A stretch of DNA of 64,000 bases from Conchocele bisecta (taxonomy: Eukaryota; Mollusca; Bivalvia; Lucinida; Thyasiridae): the NCBI GenBank assembly GCA_029237695.1, contig CM055273.1, positions 55,665,968 to 55,729,967 on the forward strand. Direction: 5' to 3'. Both the position numbers and the translations under genes were made by a program. Below the pieces are notes generated by a model, which saw only the letters and a list, made by a program, of their open reading frames with translations, had not been told where the DNA came from and made no database searches. This document shows, piece after piece, positions 1 to 10,250 of this stretch; within the stretch, counting starts at the first letter, position 1, and every line of letters starts with the position of its first letter.

Positions 1-38
1 GGCGGTCGCTTTACCTTCTGAGCTAACCTAACCGGGCA
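1..38 (-). pseudogene. 5' half of a second tRNA-like copy, cut by window edge
   Basis: Read on the minus strand this has the tRNA 5' pattern CCCGGTTAG, then TTAGCTCAGAAGG (A-box-like), then AAGCGACCGCC where the window ends. The same 48-bp flank that precedes the tRNA-Thr at 227-299 lies beside it (37-84), so the two are a tandem pair. A short duplicated GGTTA spoils the acceptor/D spacing, so this copy is probably a pseudogene. Confidence 0.5.
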
Positions 39-84
39 CAGATACACATCTTCTCTCCTGAGTTACTAGATCCGTACCGTGACA
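37..84. repeat. Flank shared by the two tRNA-Thr-like copies (copy 1)
   Basis: About 48 bp beginning CACAGATACACATC and ending CCGTACCGTGACA is repeated almost exactly at 299-345. It lies on the 5' side of both tRNA-like sequences. Either a tandem tRNA duplication or a tRNA-headed SINE-like unit explains it. Confidence 0.7.
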
Positions 85-226
85 TTCTCCCCCGCCAAAG
101 TGAAATTCGTCTTCAAATTACATATTATTTGGAATTAGTGATTATCTGTGGGACAATCTCGGAGTATATACATCAGTCACGATCCCATCAGTTGGGCGCC
201 AATTGTAACAGGAAGAGAAAAATATG

Positions 227-299
227 CACCCGACCCGGGACTCGAATCCGGCACCTCCCGCTTACAAGGCAGTCGCTCTACCGACTGAGCTAACCGGAC
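227..299 (-). tRNA. tRNA-Thr (anticodon TGT), possibly a tRNA-derived repeat
   Basis: The minus strand folds as a 73-nt cloverleaf: acceptor GTCCGGT with GTCGGGT (several G-T pairs), D arm GCTC/GAGC, anticodon arm ACTGC/GCGGG with loop CTTGTAA (anticodon TGT, Thr), five-base variable loop, T arm CCGGA/CCCGG with loop TTCGAGT, discriminator G. The internal A box (TAGCTCAGTCGG) fits the pol III consensus fully and the B box (GATTCGAGTCC) nearly. Mismatches at 27-43 and 53-61, plus the duplicated neighbour, leave open a tRNA pseudogene or SINE head. Nothing resembling an intron is present. Confidence 0.7.
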
Positions 300-345
300 A
301 CAGATACATATCTTCTCTCCTGAGTTACTAGATCCGTACCGTGAC
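299..345. repeat. Flank shared by the two tRNA-Thr-like copies (copy 2)
   Basis: Second copy of the 5'-flanking block seen at 37-84, with only a few differences. Confidence 0.7.
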
Positions 346-432
346 ACAATTACATGATCAGATGACGTCAAAAGATGACCCGGGGGCGTGGAATTTCAAG
401 TTGAAACCCAAACGGTTCATAAGAAGGGAAGA

Positions 433-501
433 CAGTGGTGCCTCTCTAAACAGGACACCCTGGGGACCTCCCAGGGTGTCCGGTTTAGAGAGGCTCCACT
501 G
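433..501. mobile_element. Family I hairpin (pogo/Tigger-type ends)
   Basis: Near-perfect hairpin whose arms read CAGTGG(T/A)GCCTCTCTAAAC and CCGGACACCC. The same arms recur at 7680, 18720, 23126, 33595 and 63300. Ends of the form CAGTGGAACCTC are typical of MITEs mobilised by pogo/Tigger-like Tc1-mariner transposases; that family assignment is by general knowledge only. Confidence 0.7.
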
Positions 502-1065
502 TTAAACATGCAGAGAAGTACTTCAAGGCACGCGTGGGTGCTTGCAATCACGAACATGCATTGTCATTGGAGATAAATGGAAACCAAATGTATCAAAATT
601 AAACACAACTAACTTGTCTCTGTGTTCGGTTTAGATGATTCGACTGTATTATTAGATGTGCACGTGACCTGCCATTCAATAATCTCTAAAACACTGCTTC
701 ACCCGTCGGGAATTCCGTCAGTCAGCACCTCCAACCCTCAGCCCCCATCACCTTCGGACGCGAAGGACATTGCTAAATGCATACACTATGAACACATACT
801 TATTTCTGACTACCGCCTGGTTTTTACTGTCGTTATTGACACTTATTATTCTTAACATCGTATATTGTTACATGGCTGTCGTTGTTCGACACCGCTCACA
901 TCCGTGTTCAAACGTACAGCGCGTGCTGTTTGACCATGGCTGTAGACAATGCTCATTCCGGGGCCAGGCCAGAACCTACGTAATGCATGTGTCGCATGAC
1001 GTTACTAAAACGCGCCATTTGAACTGCATCACGCGACGTGTACTGTGGTCCAAGACTATGTATGT
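502..1065. other. No recognisable feature
   Basis: AT-rich sequence with short open frames only. No splice-bounded exon, tRNA or repeat shared with the rest of the window was recognised here. Confidence 0.4.
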
Positions 1066-1300
1066 GTAAATCAGCTGTTTGAATGGAGCAGATTATCAAA
1101 GTACCGAAAGTACTGCATATAAGCTCATATTATACGATATTTCCGACGGAATGTAACAATAACGTTCGACAATGTCCAGGCGTGGGTAAACGTTGCCGTG
1201 ACACTCGGGAACTGTTTGAACCCGCGGCCTACGGCCTTGGGGTTCAAACAGTTACCTCGTGCCACGGCAAACGTGTACATTGTCGAACATTATATTTCTA
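1066..1300. mobile_element. Family R hairpin element, copy 1
   Basis: Contains a long hairpin (about 1165-1290) with arms around GGGAACTGTTTGAACCC and GGGTTCAAACAGTTACC. A second copy in the opposite orientation lies at 60718-60950 and includes the flanking stretch with CAGCTGTTTGAATGGAGCAG and TTATCAAAGTACC, so the mobile unit is longer than the hairpin. Confidence 0.65.
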
Positions 1301-2036
1301 AATACCACCTGGTTTTTACTGTAGTTATGGACACGTATTATTCTTAGTATCGTGTATTGGAATCTGTGATAGGCTATAGATTTCTGGCTTTGAATAACAT
1401 TATTCTACGTGACTAATTGATAAAAGTTATGACAGCACGAATTCAAATCTTATTTGCTCTAACGGTGTTACTTGAAGACATTAATGGACACAAACTTGGA
1501 GAATATTTAGAAATAAAGTGATCTACATGTACCTGGAGCGTGTGCTCCCTGTATTTAATCCATCAATGCGTATTTTATCCTACGTCTAGCTGTATTGACG
1601 ATGGCATTGATTCCTTATTACTATTCTTCATATTCCGTTGTTGTAAAGTTCAAGGGTGCAGACGTGGGAGTGATATATTGGTTGCCATTATTTGGCTGTG
1701 ATTGGAGCTTATTAAGTGTGTGGCCAGTCTAGCTTCTGATCTATTAGCGCATTCCAATCGCCTTATAAGAATATGTTTTGCATGAGCACGACGTGTGCTT
1801 CACTGATTGAATAGTGAATAATGCACAGCTTATTTAGCACAATTACGTGGACTAATACGGATTTAAAGTATATGTTGATTGTTCCCCATCTCGAGAGAGT
1901 ACAATGTAGGCACTGATCAGGCTGATCTGTGGCTACACTGCAGTTCAGGATAAACATTTGCTCAACCATATTCCAAATGTCATGCGAATCCGCACTAGTG
2001 AATGAATAAGTCACTTGTCGCATTGACTGTCGCATA
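1301..2036. other. No recognisable feature
   Basis: AT-rich, without a supported exon. A fragment near 1913-1942 (TGATCAGGCTGATCTGTGGC) resembles the centre of family H. Confidence 0.35.
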
Positions 2037-2762
2037 TTAAAGGTACATGTCCACTCAGTAGGCCCAACATGTTCTTTATAGGAATTAAATAAGCGTATAT
2101 TTGTTCACCATTACACAAGTTCTACAAATTACAAGTACAGTAAATAAATGCTTTGATTTAACGACGGCACTGGCTCGATGACCTTGCATGTCGGGACCGA
2201 CTATTTAAGTCCCCATCCGATAGGACTAGGCTAGCACGAAGTTGTCTTGCCCAAGGATACACATAATCAGCCATTCAGCGGTCGAGGTGGGATACGAACC
2301 CGGGGTCTCCCGATCCGCAATCCGACGCTCTACCTACTGAGATAATCCGGCTACCGCTATACAGATATACTCATTTAGTAATATTTATTTTACTAACTCG
2401 CGGTGGTATCAGGCTATTTTCATACGCAAATGAGGCATGCTATTTTTTAATTATTTATACTAATTAAATGAGTCACCTGCAACATTAATATTTTCGACAG
2501 ATTATAAAGTCTGATCATTGCACATCAAAAAATATTTTCAGAGTACAAATAGTAATGTCCGTTTACATTGTAAGCAAACACGGTTATCGCCCCTGATATC
2601 AGTGTAGACATTTACGTCTGATATAAAATGTTTATACATGCCGATCAATACGTGGGGTATCGGGCACTCGTAATTTTTAGAACTGGTGGAATAGTGACAC
2701 AATTATACACTATTTAATTCCTAAGAACAGTTGGTGCCTACTGAGTGGGCATGTACCTTTAA
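2037..2762. mobile_element. Family M element with TTAA ends, copy 1
   Basis: Terminal inverted repeats start TTAAAGGTACATGTCCACTC and end with the complement of the same motif, each flanked by TTAA, the target site used by piggyBac-type elements. The 726-bp unit contains an inserted tRNA-like SINE (about 2160-2360). No transposase frame is present, so it is non-autonomous. Confidence 0.7.
2160..2360 (-). mobile_element. tRNA-derived SINE inserted in family M
   Basis: The minus strand carries a tRNA-like head (GGATTATCTCAGTAGGTAGA as A box, GGTTCGTATCCCACC as B box) followed by a body with TTGGGCAAGACAACTTC, a motif I associate with invertebrate tRNA SINEs. The anticodon arm does not pair well, so this is a SINE rather than a tRNA gene. 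Confidence 0.6.
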
Positions 2763-3079
2763 TAAAAGGAAGATACTTGTATTTCACCAATTACAATATG
2801 ACACTTATGTAATAAGTAATATACATCAGAACATATACAATTATCCAATATGATGTACGTGTTTACATTGTCGTTTTCATTGAACGAGACGTTTTGGAAT
2901 TCAACAGAATTTCATTGTCTGTGACTGTAGAAATGGAGCCAATCACACTGCCACGAATATTTCCCCAGCACAGCATGTGTATCCGCTCAGTCTCCTCTTG
3001 GTCTACACCAGTCGGAAATAAAACACCCGCCATGTATCGAACAAACAGTATAGATATCCACCGGGCTGGCGGAGTATGA

Positions 3080-3376
3080 TATCAGTAGCCGATTTCACCA
3101 AAATTGCAAAGTATACTTATCTTGTTAAGTACACTTTGAGGGAGAAAATTTAAATTTAACGATAAATTTATTAATTGTTATTATACTGAATTTATTACAT
3201 TATCACAGCTGTGCTAATGTAATAAATTCAGTATATAATTATGCATACTTTTAATCTTCAAATATATGCAGTCGTTAGTTCAATATGAACACAGCATTTC
3301 GAGAAAATAAATGATTACTCCCTCAAAGCATACTTCGCTAGATAAGTATGCTTGGCATTTTTAGTGAAATCAGCTA
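3080..3376. mobile_element. Family A MITE, copy 1
   Basis: About 300 bp with inverted ends GTAGCCGATTTCACC and a mirrored copy, subterminal AAAGTATACTT and CTTTGAGGGAG, and a central hairpin around AATGTAATAAATTCAGTATA. It is a diverged copy of the family seen at 11330, 17099, 17846, 23425, 25661, 26226, 30133 and 50431. Confidence 0.8.
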
Positions 3377-3534
3377 CAGATGAGGAGCTAGACTGACACC
3401 AAATAACTTAAGTTCCACGTCTCCAGTCGCAGTCAGATTTATTAATTCAATTGGTTTGATATCATAATAATCGGAAAGGGTCGTAAATGATGTACGATGG
3501 CTATGACAAATGTTCGCCAACTAAGGCTGGCATG

Positions 3535-3657
3535 TTAAAGGTGCATACCCACTCAGTAGGCACACAATGTTCTTTATATCAGCTACATCAAACATTCATT
3601 CACAATTACCCCACATATTGAACAGTTTGTGCCTACTGAGTGGGCATGTACCTTTAA
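3535..3657. mobile_element. Family M element, copy 2 (short)
   Basis: A 123-bp version with both ends (TTAAAGGTGCATACCCACTC and its complement). It abuts copy 3, and the two share a single TTAA at 3654-3657. Confidence 0.75.
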
Positions 3658-4328
3658 AGGTGCATGCCCACTCAGTAGGCACAAAATGTTCTTTATATCA
3701 GAGACATCATCTGAGATATTTTCTGGCAAAATAAACAGTCATTCACCATTACCCCGCGTATTGATTGGAATCATTATAAATTTTATATTATACGTAAATT
3801 TCCACACTGACATCAGGGGCGATAACCGTGTTTCCTTAAAATGCTAACTTGACATTACTATGTATTGTCTGTATTTATTTTTGATGTGCAATGATCATAG
3901 TTTGTAACCTGTCGAAAATATTGTTTCAGGTGACGAATTTATTTAGTATATACAACTAAGTGACGCGCGCATGCTGCTATACCTGCATATCAGTTTCGGA
4001 CTCTTCTCGTTGCGAGAGAAGAGTCCGAGATTATTATTCGAAATGGGATATTCACCTCCAGGTGAATATCACATTTCGAATATCATTCTCGGACTCGCAA
4101 CGAGACGAGTCCGAGACTGATATCCAAGTGAATATCATATATGTCCACAATCATGTGACCCGAAATTTGACAATCTCATTGGTTGAAATTGTCAGTCATA
4201 TAATAATACTAAATGATTATATATGTATAGCGGTCACTCGTAAGTTTTAGAACTGGTGGAATAGTGACACAATTATACACTTAGTTAATTCCTATAAAGA
4301 ACATGTTCTGCCTACTGAGAGGGACTTT
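3654..4328. mobile_element. Family M element, copy 3
   Basis: Starts with the TTAA shared with copy 2. The right end is diverged (GCCTACTGAGAGGGACTTTC). Interior sequence such as GGGGCGATAACCGTGTTTCC matches copy 1 in the opposite orientation. A separate long hairpin (3987-4124) lies within it. Confidence 0.65.
3987..4124. mobile_element. Hairpin nested in family M copy 3
   Basis: A multi-part inverted repeat with outer arms ATATCAGTTTCGGACTC and GAGTCCGAGACTGATAT, inner arms ATTCGAAATGGGATATTCAC and its complement, and a small hairpin in each arm. No other copy is seen in the window. Confidence 0.6.
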
Positions 4329-4437
4329 CGAACCTCCTCCCCATCTCTCCACAATAACTCCGTCTACGTAAAAGCCTATATTTTATCCCAAAAGGACAAT
4401 TGCCTCTTACAACAGCCACTTACCTCTGGAACAATCA

Positions 4438-4508
4438 GGGCCCAGTTGTTCAAAACATCAGTTAGCTTAACAGACTGTTAAATCCTTAACTGATGAGCAA
4501 CCGGGCCC
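4438..4508. mobile_element. Family J hairpin, copy 1
   Basis: Ends GGGCCCAGTTGTTCAAAAC and its complement, with the core TTAACAGACTGTTAAATCC. Related copies lie at 22917-23107 and, diverged, 27294-27391. Confidence 0.65.
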
Positions 4509-4654
4509 TGTTGTGTGTCTTACCATGGGTGGCTGTTGTAGAAAGACTGTAATGTAGTATCAGCCACTGTTGTTTATCTTACTGCCAGTTTGTTTCCTGT
4601 CACTAGCTCAGGTGCAGGAGTATCAAGGTAATTTGTTTATATAATATGAGCCAC

Positions 4655-4805
4655 ATCACTACTGTCTGTTTCACGAAACCTGACCAAATGTTGCGGCTAT
4701 ATTAACAATGCAAAAATAATACTATTTCGATAATATTAAATTATATCAAAATTTAAGAATGAGTTATTTTTATTTTGCAAAATTTGATGTAATATTACAT
4801 TACGA
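4655..4805. mobile_element. Family L element, left half only
   Basis: Begins ACTACTGTCTGTTTCACGAA and continues with the GATAATATTAAAT and AAATTTAAGAATGAG segments shared with 29548, 37580 and 57573. The right half is missing. Confidence 0.65.
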
Positions 4806-4856
4806 AACATGATGTATCTATGGTAATTTAACCACGGAGAAAAAGAGGTGGAGGAC

Positions 4857-5020
4857 CTGGGGGGCTTTTCACTAAACTTCGTACGACTAAAATGTTCGTA
4901 AATGCTAAATTATGATAGATAGTCTGTACATTTCACATTAACAACGTTTTCTTGTAAATCCATCAATTGAAATTTCCAGACGATCCTTAATTTGCACTTA
5001 CGAACATTTTAGTGGTATGA
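4857..5020. mobile_element. Family D MITE lacking its central palindrome
   Basis: Arms TTCACTAAACTTCGTACGAC and GCACTTACGAACATTTTAG are present. The central 62-bp palindrome typical of the family is absent: the sequence passes from TTTTCTTGTAAAT straight to CCATCAATTG. Confidence 0.7.
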
Positions 5021-5033
5021 ATATGATATTAAA

Positions 5034-5087
5034 AATGTTTCACGGCACCGTGTTTCACGGCACATACGCACTGTATTGACGGGATAA
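5034..5087. mobile_element. Family E right-end fragment
   Basis: Only the last 54 bp of a family E element is present: TTTCACGGCACCGTGTTTCA followed by CATACGCACTGTATTGACGG and GATAAA. Full copies are at 13872, 34287, 43497 and 52676. Confidence 0.7.
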
Positions 5088-6559
5088 ATGTAAGTACACA
5101 TCGACTCTATTGTTTGTCAGAGGTTGGTAAGTTATTTGAACACCACTGCAGACAATAGAAAAGTTTGCATCTATATGCAAACCTGGGCACGAAATAGTTC
5201 GTACTTCACGGTAAACCACACACGCTGTGCAGCTATGGTCATTTGGTGACACGCTGAATACCTGCTGAGAAAAGGGACCTTACGACTGCGACCGTAGCCC
5301 ACATCAGTCTACACATTTGCGCAATTTCATCAGGGGATACGTTGGTCGCCATTTAAGCAATATAAAATTATTGTCACCGACTAGCAGGCTTTGCTCAATA
5401 TATCGACCGAATAACTACAAATGGTGGTGAGAATCTGTACTGGTCACTCATACATGTAAAGTACAAACATATATCGTTTTATCAACCAGCGACGCACGCG
5501 AGTAGCGAGATTGGTGTAGCCTGATATACATGTAATTTTACTAAAGGGTTTTGTTAATCCAGTGGGAATTTCAAAAAATAACTAGAAGACACGTCTTCCG
5601 TCTCCAGGGACTTTCCACACAAATTCCCACTCCACCTGCCCCTCTTACTCAGACAAGGAATAGGTGCAGTAACATTTAAATCGTTGACATTCATTTTGCC
5701 GATTCGGACATCTTGATTGGGCTATCTAATGGATACATGGATGATGATAAACAAACACACGAATCTCACTTGTAATCGGGTTGCGGGGACAAACCTGGGT
5801 CAGTAGCTGACTTATAGACGAAATATGTTAACAGAAAGGCTGATGGAAGACATGACTAAAGTGTAATAAATGTTGAACATTGCTAAAAATGAAAATATAA
5901 ATTTATACCTGGCGAATCTTCATGTTTCTGTTTACATGCATGTATAGTTTAGCACGTGGACTGAGAGTTGTCGCGGACATGTCATAGCACACGGAATATA
6001 CCCGAGGGGTGTTCAGAAAATCCCAGAAAAGTGCTATAAATCGATGCTCTCTCGTGAAGTGGTATGTGTTCACATCACTCAGCAACCATGTATACATACA
6101 TGTAATACACATATTGGTATAGTTTCGTAACTGTGGTGTGGATAGCGATTGGCTTACAAATACGTTACAGTCTGTATTCAGACAATAGCATAAACTAAAT
6201 TAGTCATCAGTTGCACACAAACTATCATTCGCAGCGCTTGTTTTCTTTTCAGTATAATAATTATATTATTTTTGTATCAACCCCCGATTTGTTTTCCAGA
6301 CGACTCACTCATATGTACAACTGGGTTCAGAATGTGCAATTAAAATTATTCTTCGTTACGATCTGTGCTTATGTGAGGCCTTGTGCGGTAGCGAAGAATT
6401 TTACAACCAACATCCACATTTGAGGTCTTACAGCTTGTATGCAAATGAGGTCACGACACATATTGTGCGGGTTGAAACACGTGTCTTACGCCATTAATTA
6501 GTTATAACAACTTAGCTGGATCGCCTTTTCAGTGTGATAAATGTGTTCGTAGTTTTATA
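5088..6559. other. No recognisable gene or shared repeat
   Basis: About 1.5 kb of AT-rich DNA. No exon with credible splice sites and no copy of the repeat families used here was recognised. Confidence 0.35.
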
Positions 6560-7015
6560 TTTAAGCGGCCCTCACATATCAGTCGCGGCGCCCGCGCGAC
6601 TGCTAAAGCAGGCTAAATATGGCATTTTCGCTGCCCGATTTATACGGGATCCGCTGCGATTTTTAGGGGTCGCACGAACCCCGCGGATGTGAAGACCTGA
6701 CTCCCAAATCTGCGATTTTCCAAGTGCGATTTTAGGTCGTGGCAAAACCCGTAGACCCGTCGCGAGGGGCCCGTCCGGCGGCCTGCCAGCAATGCAACCA
6801 ACCGGTGATCTGGCGACCGCCTGAAGATTGTGACGAAAATTATTCGAAAACAATCCGCCGGGCGCCGTGGGATTTTCACGGGCCCCTCACGGCCACCCTA
6901 CAATAGCCTCATGGCCCCCTCACGGCCCCCTCATGGCCCCACTGGTCCCGACCGGCCCAGCGGCTTCAAACGGCCCCACGCGGCCCTAACTGTCACCACA
7001 ATATTTGGGCCCTGG

Positions 7016-7026
7016 AGTATATATAG
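7016..7026 (+). promoter_or_regulatory. TATA box of the GC-rich block
   Basis: GTATATATAG lies in otherwise GC-rich sequence about 100 bp upstream of the ATG at 7123. The position suits a pol II core promoter; activity is inferred, not shown. Confidence 0.4.
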
Positions 7027-7122
7027 TCCCTGGATTTGGCATTTCATTCAAAGTCTCTCTCAGTGCTGTATCCGTCTTTTTAAGGCCAGTACTGACCCAA
7101 GTCATCGCTGATTTTTGACAGC

Positions 7123-7278
7123 ATGGCGCAACGACAACTCATCCCCCCGGAACGGCTCCGACGTACGCACATTGCAGAACTGCGGATGCGGCTGGACGCC
7201 CGGGGAAAGCCCGACATCAATCGCCAGTCGCCCGGCCGGGCTCCACCAGGACGCCTACCGATCTCTTCTTTGATTTAA
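7123..7278 (+). CDS. Short ORF (51 aa), truncated; SAP-like start possible
   Basis: Starts at ATG 7123 after a TATA-bearing leader and ends at TAA 7276-7278. The protein begins MAQRQLIPPERLRRTHIAEL and is Arg-rich; the part RTHIAELRMRLDARG looks like the first helix and turn of a SAP-type DNA-binding motif. After about residue 35 the sequence becomes Pro/Gly-rich and stops, as if the original frame had been cut there. Codons are strongly GC-rich, unlike the AT-rich surroundings. It could be the start of a retroelement gag or a captured gene, or a chance ORF. The SAP reading is a guess from spacing of L, R and G residues. Confidence 0.3.
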   Translation: MAQRQLIPPERLRRTHIAELRMRLDARGKPDINRQSPGRAPPGRLPISSLI

Positions 7279-7426
7279 TGGTGCGACGATTAACCGCCAT
7301 ACTCGATTATTCGCGATTCGTAACTCCATGGTTCGGTGTACGAATACAATCTTCTGTTTCGGCTTCCATTCTCAGAAATCTCTATCATTTTTGGTTTTCC
7401 AAAAATCTATTTTTAACGTTTTCGCA

Positions 7427-7440
7427 CCCCCCCCCCCCCA
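7427..7440. repeat. Poly-C run
   Basis: Fourteen-base cytosine tract just right of the GC-rich block; length is probably variable. Confidence 0.8.
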
Positions 7441-7674
7441 CCCATGTCAATTCGGCCAAGGACGAGCACTAGTGCCGGATACGTTATAGTGTTGACCAAC
7501 CAATAATATATACATTAATGCATATGCTTCACGTGCATGTACATTTGTATATACTGTGTCAGACTTCGAGAGGCCCTTCGATTACGAACATATTCTATAC
7601 TTGTACGGCTGGGTGATTATCAATTCGTCAATGTTTTGAAAGGGAACTGTTGAGCGTAAACGTGTTGGGCTATG

Positions 7675-7880
7675 TATATACAGAAGAACCTCTCTAAACA
7701 TGACACCCAGGTGACGCCATTGTGTTTAATTTAATTTTGACTGTAATTTATTTCATTGCCGTGTCTGTCCATGATTGAAAATGACAAAAATGTACAAACT
7801 TAATATTACTTAGTCACAGTGGAAACTGTAAGCTGGACAACTAGGGGATCTCCGATTAGAGAGGATCGACTGTGCTATAT
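7675..7880. mobile_element. Family I element, diverged
   Basis: Ends AACCTCTCTAAACATGACAC and a mirrored GATTAGAGAGGATCGACTG enclose a body with CCATTGTGTTTAATTT and CATTGCCGTGTCTGTCC, which is also seen in the tandem array at 18720-19195. Confidence 0.6.
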
Positions 7881-8405
7881 AATTCATTGACTTTGTATAG
7901 GCTTTCAATCAGGTTCACTCTTTGCGGCACATATCGTATAGATGAATGACTATCAAACACAAACAATTATAATATATGTGCCAATGGGACACGGACACTT
8001 CCGAATGCAGCATGTGGCGAATAAAGCAAACATGGATGTTATTGATCGGCTTTAATAATCATAGAAACAGTTCCTTTGATGACACATTGAAGTTCACAAT
8101 TTCCACTGAATACTAACCAGATGTAGTCGGTAAGTCGATGTGTCAGTCGTGTTACTGCCCTAATTGAGGTGTCCATGTGTTTAAACAACCTACATGTGCC
8201 CATGAAACACCTCGCCGCTTCAACACATGAACACCTCAATTATGGCAGTAACTATTACGTACATGATGTACTCTGTTTAATATGACTTTAGTATGACTTG
8301 TATTTCCTTTGCTTTTCTCGCACCATCAATGACAAATTGTGCTTAAATGCTAATAAATTGAATTGAAATGAATTGACTATATATATGGCTGCGCACATAA
8401 TATAT
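7881..8405. other. No recognisable gene
   Basis: AT-rich. Contains a weak inverted pair around TACTGCCCTAATTGAGGTG (8153) and ACCTCAATTATGGCAGTAAC (8232), possibly an old hairpin element. Confidence 0.35.
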
Positions 8406-8410
8406 ACATT

Positions 8411-8489
8411 TTGAAATGACGTAAAATCATGAAATGTATAATGGTGAAAGTGTAACACTTTCACCATTATACATTTCATGATTTTACGT
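8411..8489. mobile_element. Near-perfect 79-bp palindrome (family O)
   Basis: Arms ACGTAAAATCATGAAATGTA and TACATTTCATGATTTTACGT flank a mirrored TAATGGTGAAAGTG/CACTTTCACCATTA centre with almost no loop. This looks like a recently inserted MITE; only this copy is in the window. Confidence 0.6.
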
Positions 8490-8812
8490 TTTATTTTTTT
8501 ACATTTTTTTTTACATTTTATGCTTTTATGTCACACGTAACAGCGGTGTAGAGCTTAACAAAATACACAGTCGGTACGTAATGTAGACCTAGGTAAAGGA
8601 TAATATATACATGTGTAGATCCATATGACTGGGATAGAACTGTACCAATAGCATACATCGATAGCGGAGACATGGTCCTACACTCTGGCATTGACACAAT
8701 ACAAGTAACTAGTCGGTATCATATTAGCGTGTTGCACTCGGTTGATGAACTTTTTGAACGGCCCTTGGGCATGTTGCCGAATTCGATAATATGTTTCCGT
8801 TTTTCTTACATG

Positions 8813-9066
8813 TAAAGTCAATACAGACGTAACTCTTTCAACCGGAAAGCCCGCTTTAGCGGTTTATGCAAACAGTACAGATCCAGATGATCCGGCTCGT
8901 AACGAGCCGTCTCATCAGGATTTGTAATTTTCATATTTTTTAGCACAAAAATATACCCTCTTTTCATAAATTGACTAGTCTGAAAACCATTTTGTGACGG
9001 TTGGATTGGTTGCAAAATTAACATATCAAAATCCATTCCAGTTACTTCAGAGTGAAAGGGTTAAGT
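8813..9066 (-). mobile_element. Family K element, copy 1
   Basis: Contains the shared hairpin GACGGCTCGTTACGAGCC (here reversed) and the flanks CCAGTTACTTCAG and ACCAATCCAACCGTCACAA. Other copies are at 9948, 21840 and 53922. Confidence 0.7.
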
Positions 9067-9224
9067 CCGCATTCGCGCTGCACAGCGTTATAAAGCGTAC
9101 TATAATATGGAAAATATATTCGGGAATATGCGATAAGGGCTATATTGCGGGAGGCGAACCAATTGTGTATATTAAATCACAACAGACGTATTTGTTTGAT
9201 GTATGTTCTCAGTATTGCGTCTCA

Positions 9225-9408
9225 GACTCACACAACAAGACAGCTTATCACATTGTTTACACATTTCCGGGTGTTGTTTCTGTATTAGCACAGCTCGTAT
9301 GCAAGGTATATGCATGCGGATGTGATATATGCGCTAGATCACATTTTCCCGCATGTACGAGCGATAATTTTGTATCTCCTCGTACATGCGGACGAACCGT
9401 GATCTAAC
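9225..9408. mobile_element. Family Q element, copy 1
   Basis: Ends in a hairpin with arms CGCATGTACGAGCGATAAT and CTCGTACATGCGGACG, flanked by CTAGATCAC and GTGATCTAAC. The block with TTTCCGGGTGTTGTTTCTGT is present in reverse at 27688-27868. Confidence 0.7.
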
Positions 9409-9511
9409 ATATACTTAACTCGTTCAACATACACGCCATAAGGTCAATATTTGCAAGCGCTGATGCATATTCTTGCCCTGTGTATATATAGATGTATTAA
9501 CGCTTTCATTA

Positions 9512-9706
9512 TAGGAATGAATGGCCTTTTTGTGGAATTTATCGGGGTATAAACTTGGAAATGTCGCGGGAATACTGGGCGAAGCGATAAAAAATTTTTT
9601 TTTTTCGAAAATTGTAATTTTTTAAGGCCTCGTCCAGTATTCCCGCGTCTTTTCAAAGTTTATATCCCGATAAATTCCACAAAAAGGCCATTCATTCCTT
9701 ATAATT
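9512..9706. mobile_element. Family C hairpin (composite C+B, locus 1)
   Basis: Inverted arms AGGAATGAATGGCCTTTTTG and complement; next inner arms TTTATCGGGGTATAAACTTG; loop rich in T. It is joined directly to family B at ATTCCTTATAATTCCAGC, the same junction found inverted at 11812-11820. Confidence 0.8.
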
Positions 9707-9893
9707 CCAGCATTTGAAATAAATTCATCAATAAAATGTGTTTATTTTGCGATTATTTTAACTACGCCTCACGGTTACGGAAAGTAGTTCGGCGTGGGAG
9801 TTTACTGGGATATAAATTTTGGACAGAGACTTGCTACGGGTCAATCAAATGTTAGGGAATTGTGTAAATATTTTTGTGCTGGAATTATATCTG
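9706..9893. mobile_element. Family B element (composite C+B, locus 1)
   Basis: Ends ATAATTCCAGCA and TGCTGGAATTAT. The interior has GGTTACGGAAAGTAGTTCGG and AGAGACTTGCTACGGGTCAA, both found inverted at 11617-11812. Confidence 0.8.
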
Positions 9894-9945
9894 AATATCA
9901 AACATTTGAGTGTTCCGTGCTCGTTATTGGACGTTTCCCTTTCAG

Positions 9946-10250
9946 CCATAAGTAACTGGAATTGATTTTGATATAATGTTAATTTTTGCAATCAATCCAA
10001 TCGTCAATTTTCAGACCAGTCCATTTATGAAAAGGGGGTGTTTTTGTTCTTAAAAATGTGAAAATTACTTTCAAAAAGTGGAGATCCTGATGAGACGGCT
10101 CGTTACGAGCCGGCTCATCTGGATCTACACTGTTTGCCAATACCACTATACAGGTATGTGGTGTTGAAAGAATGAGCAAATCGAGTTTTGTTTTAGAATT
10201 GAACACTACTGACTAATGCTGTAGTTCCTGATTAAGAGCCGGCTCCTCTG
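9946..10250 (+). mobile_element. Family K element, copy 2
   Basis: Reads TAACTGGAATTGATTTTGAT, then TATGAAAAGGGGGTGTTTTT, then the hairpin GAGACGGCTCGTTACGAGCC. The same order occurs at 21840. Confidence 0.75.

Larger units (their letters stand above)
6560..7278 (+). other. GC-rich block with TATA box and short 5' ORF
   Basis: Base composition changes sharply here to high GC with many CpGs, including short repeats of CGGCCCCCTCA at about 6896-6945. A TATA box (AGTATATATAG, 7016-7026) is followed about 100 bp later by an ATG. The block may be the 5' part of a truncated retroelement or a foreign or retroposed gene fragment. No matching second LTR was found, so the identity is unproven. Confidence 0.45.

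Noticed and set aside
2284..2357. A second functional tRNA gene
   Set aside because: A and B boxes are present but the anticodon stem does not pair; it is the head of a SINE.
6572..6879. Minus-strand ORFs in the GC-rich block
   Set aside because: GC-rich DNA lacks stops in several frames; no start context or domain.
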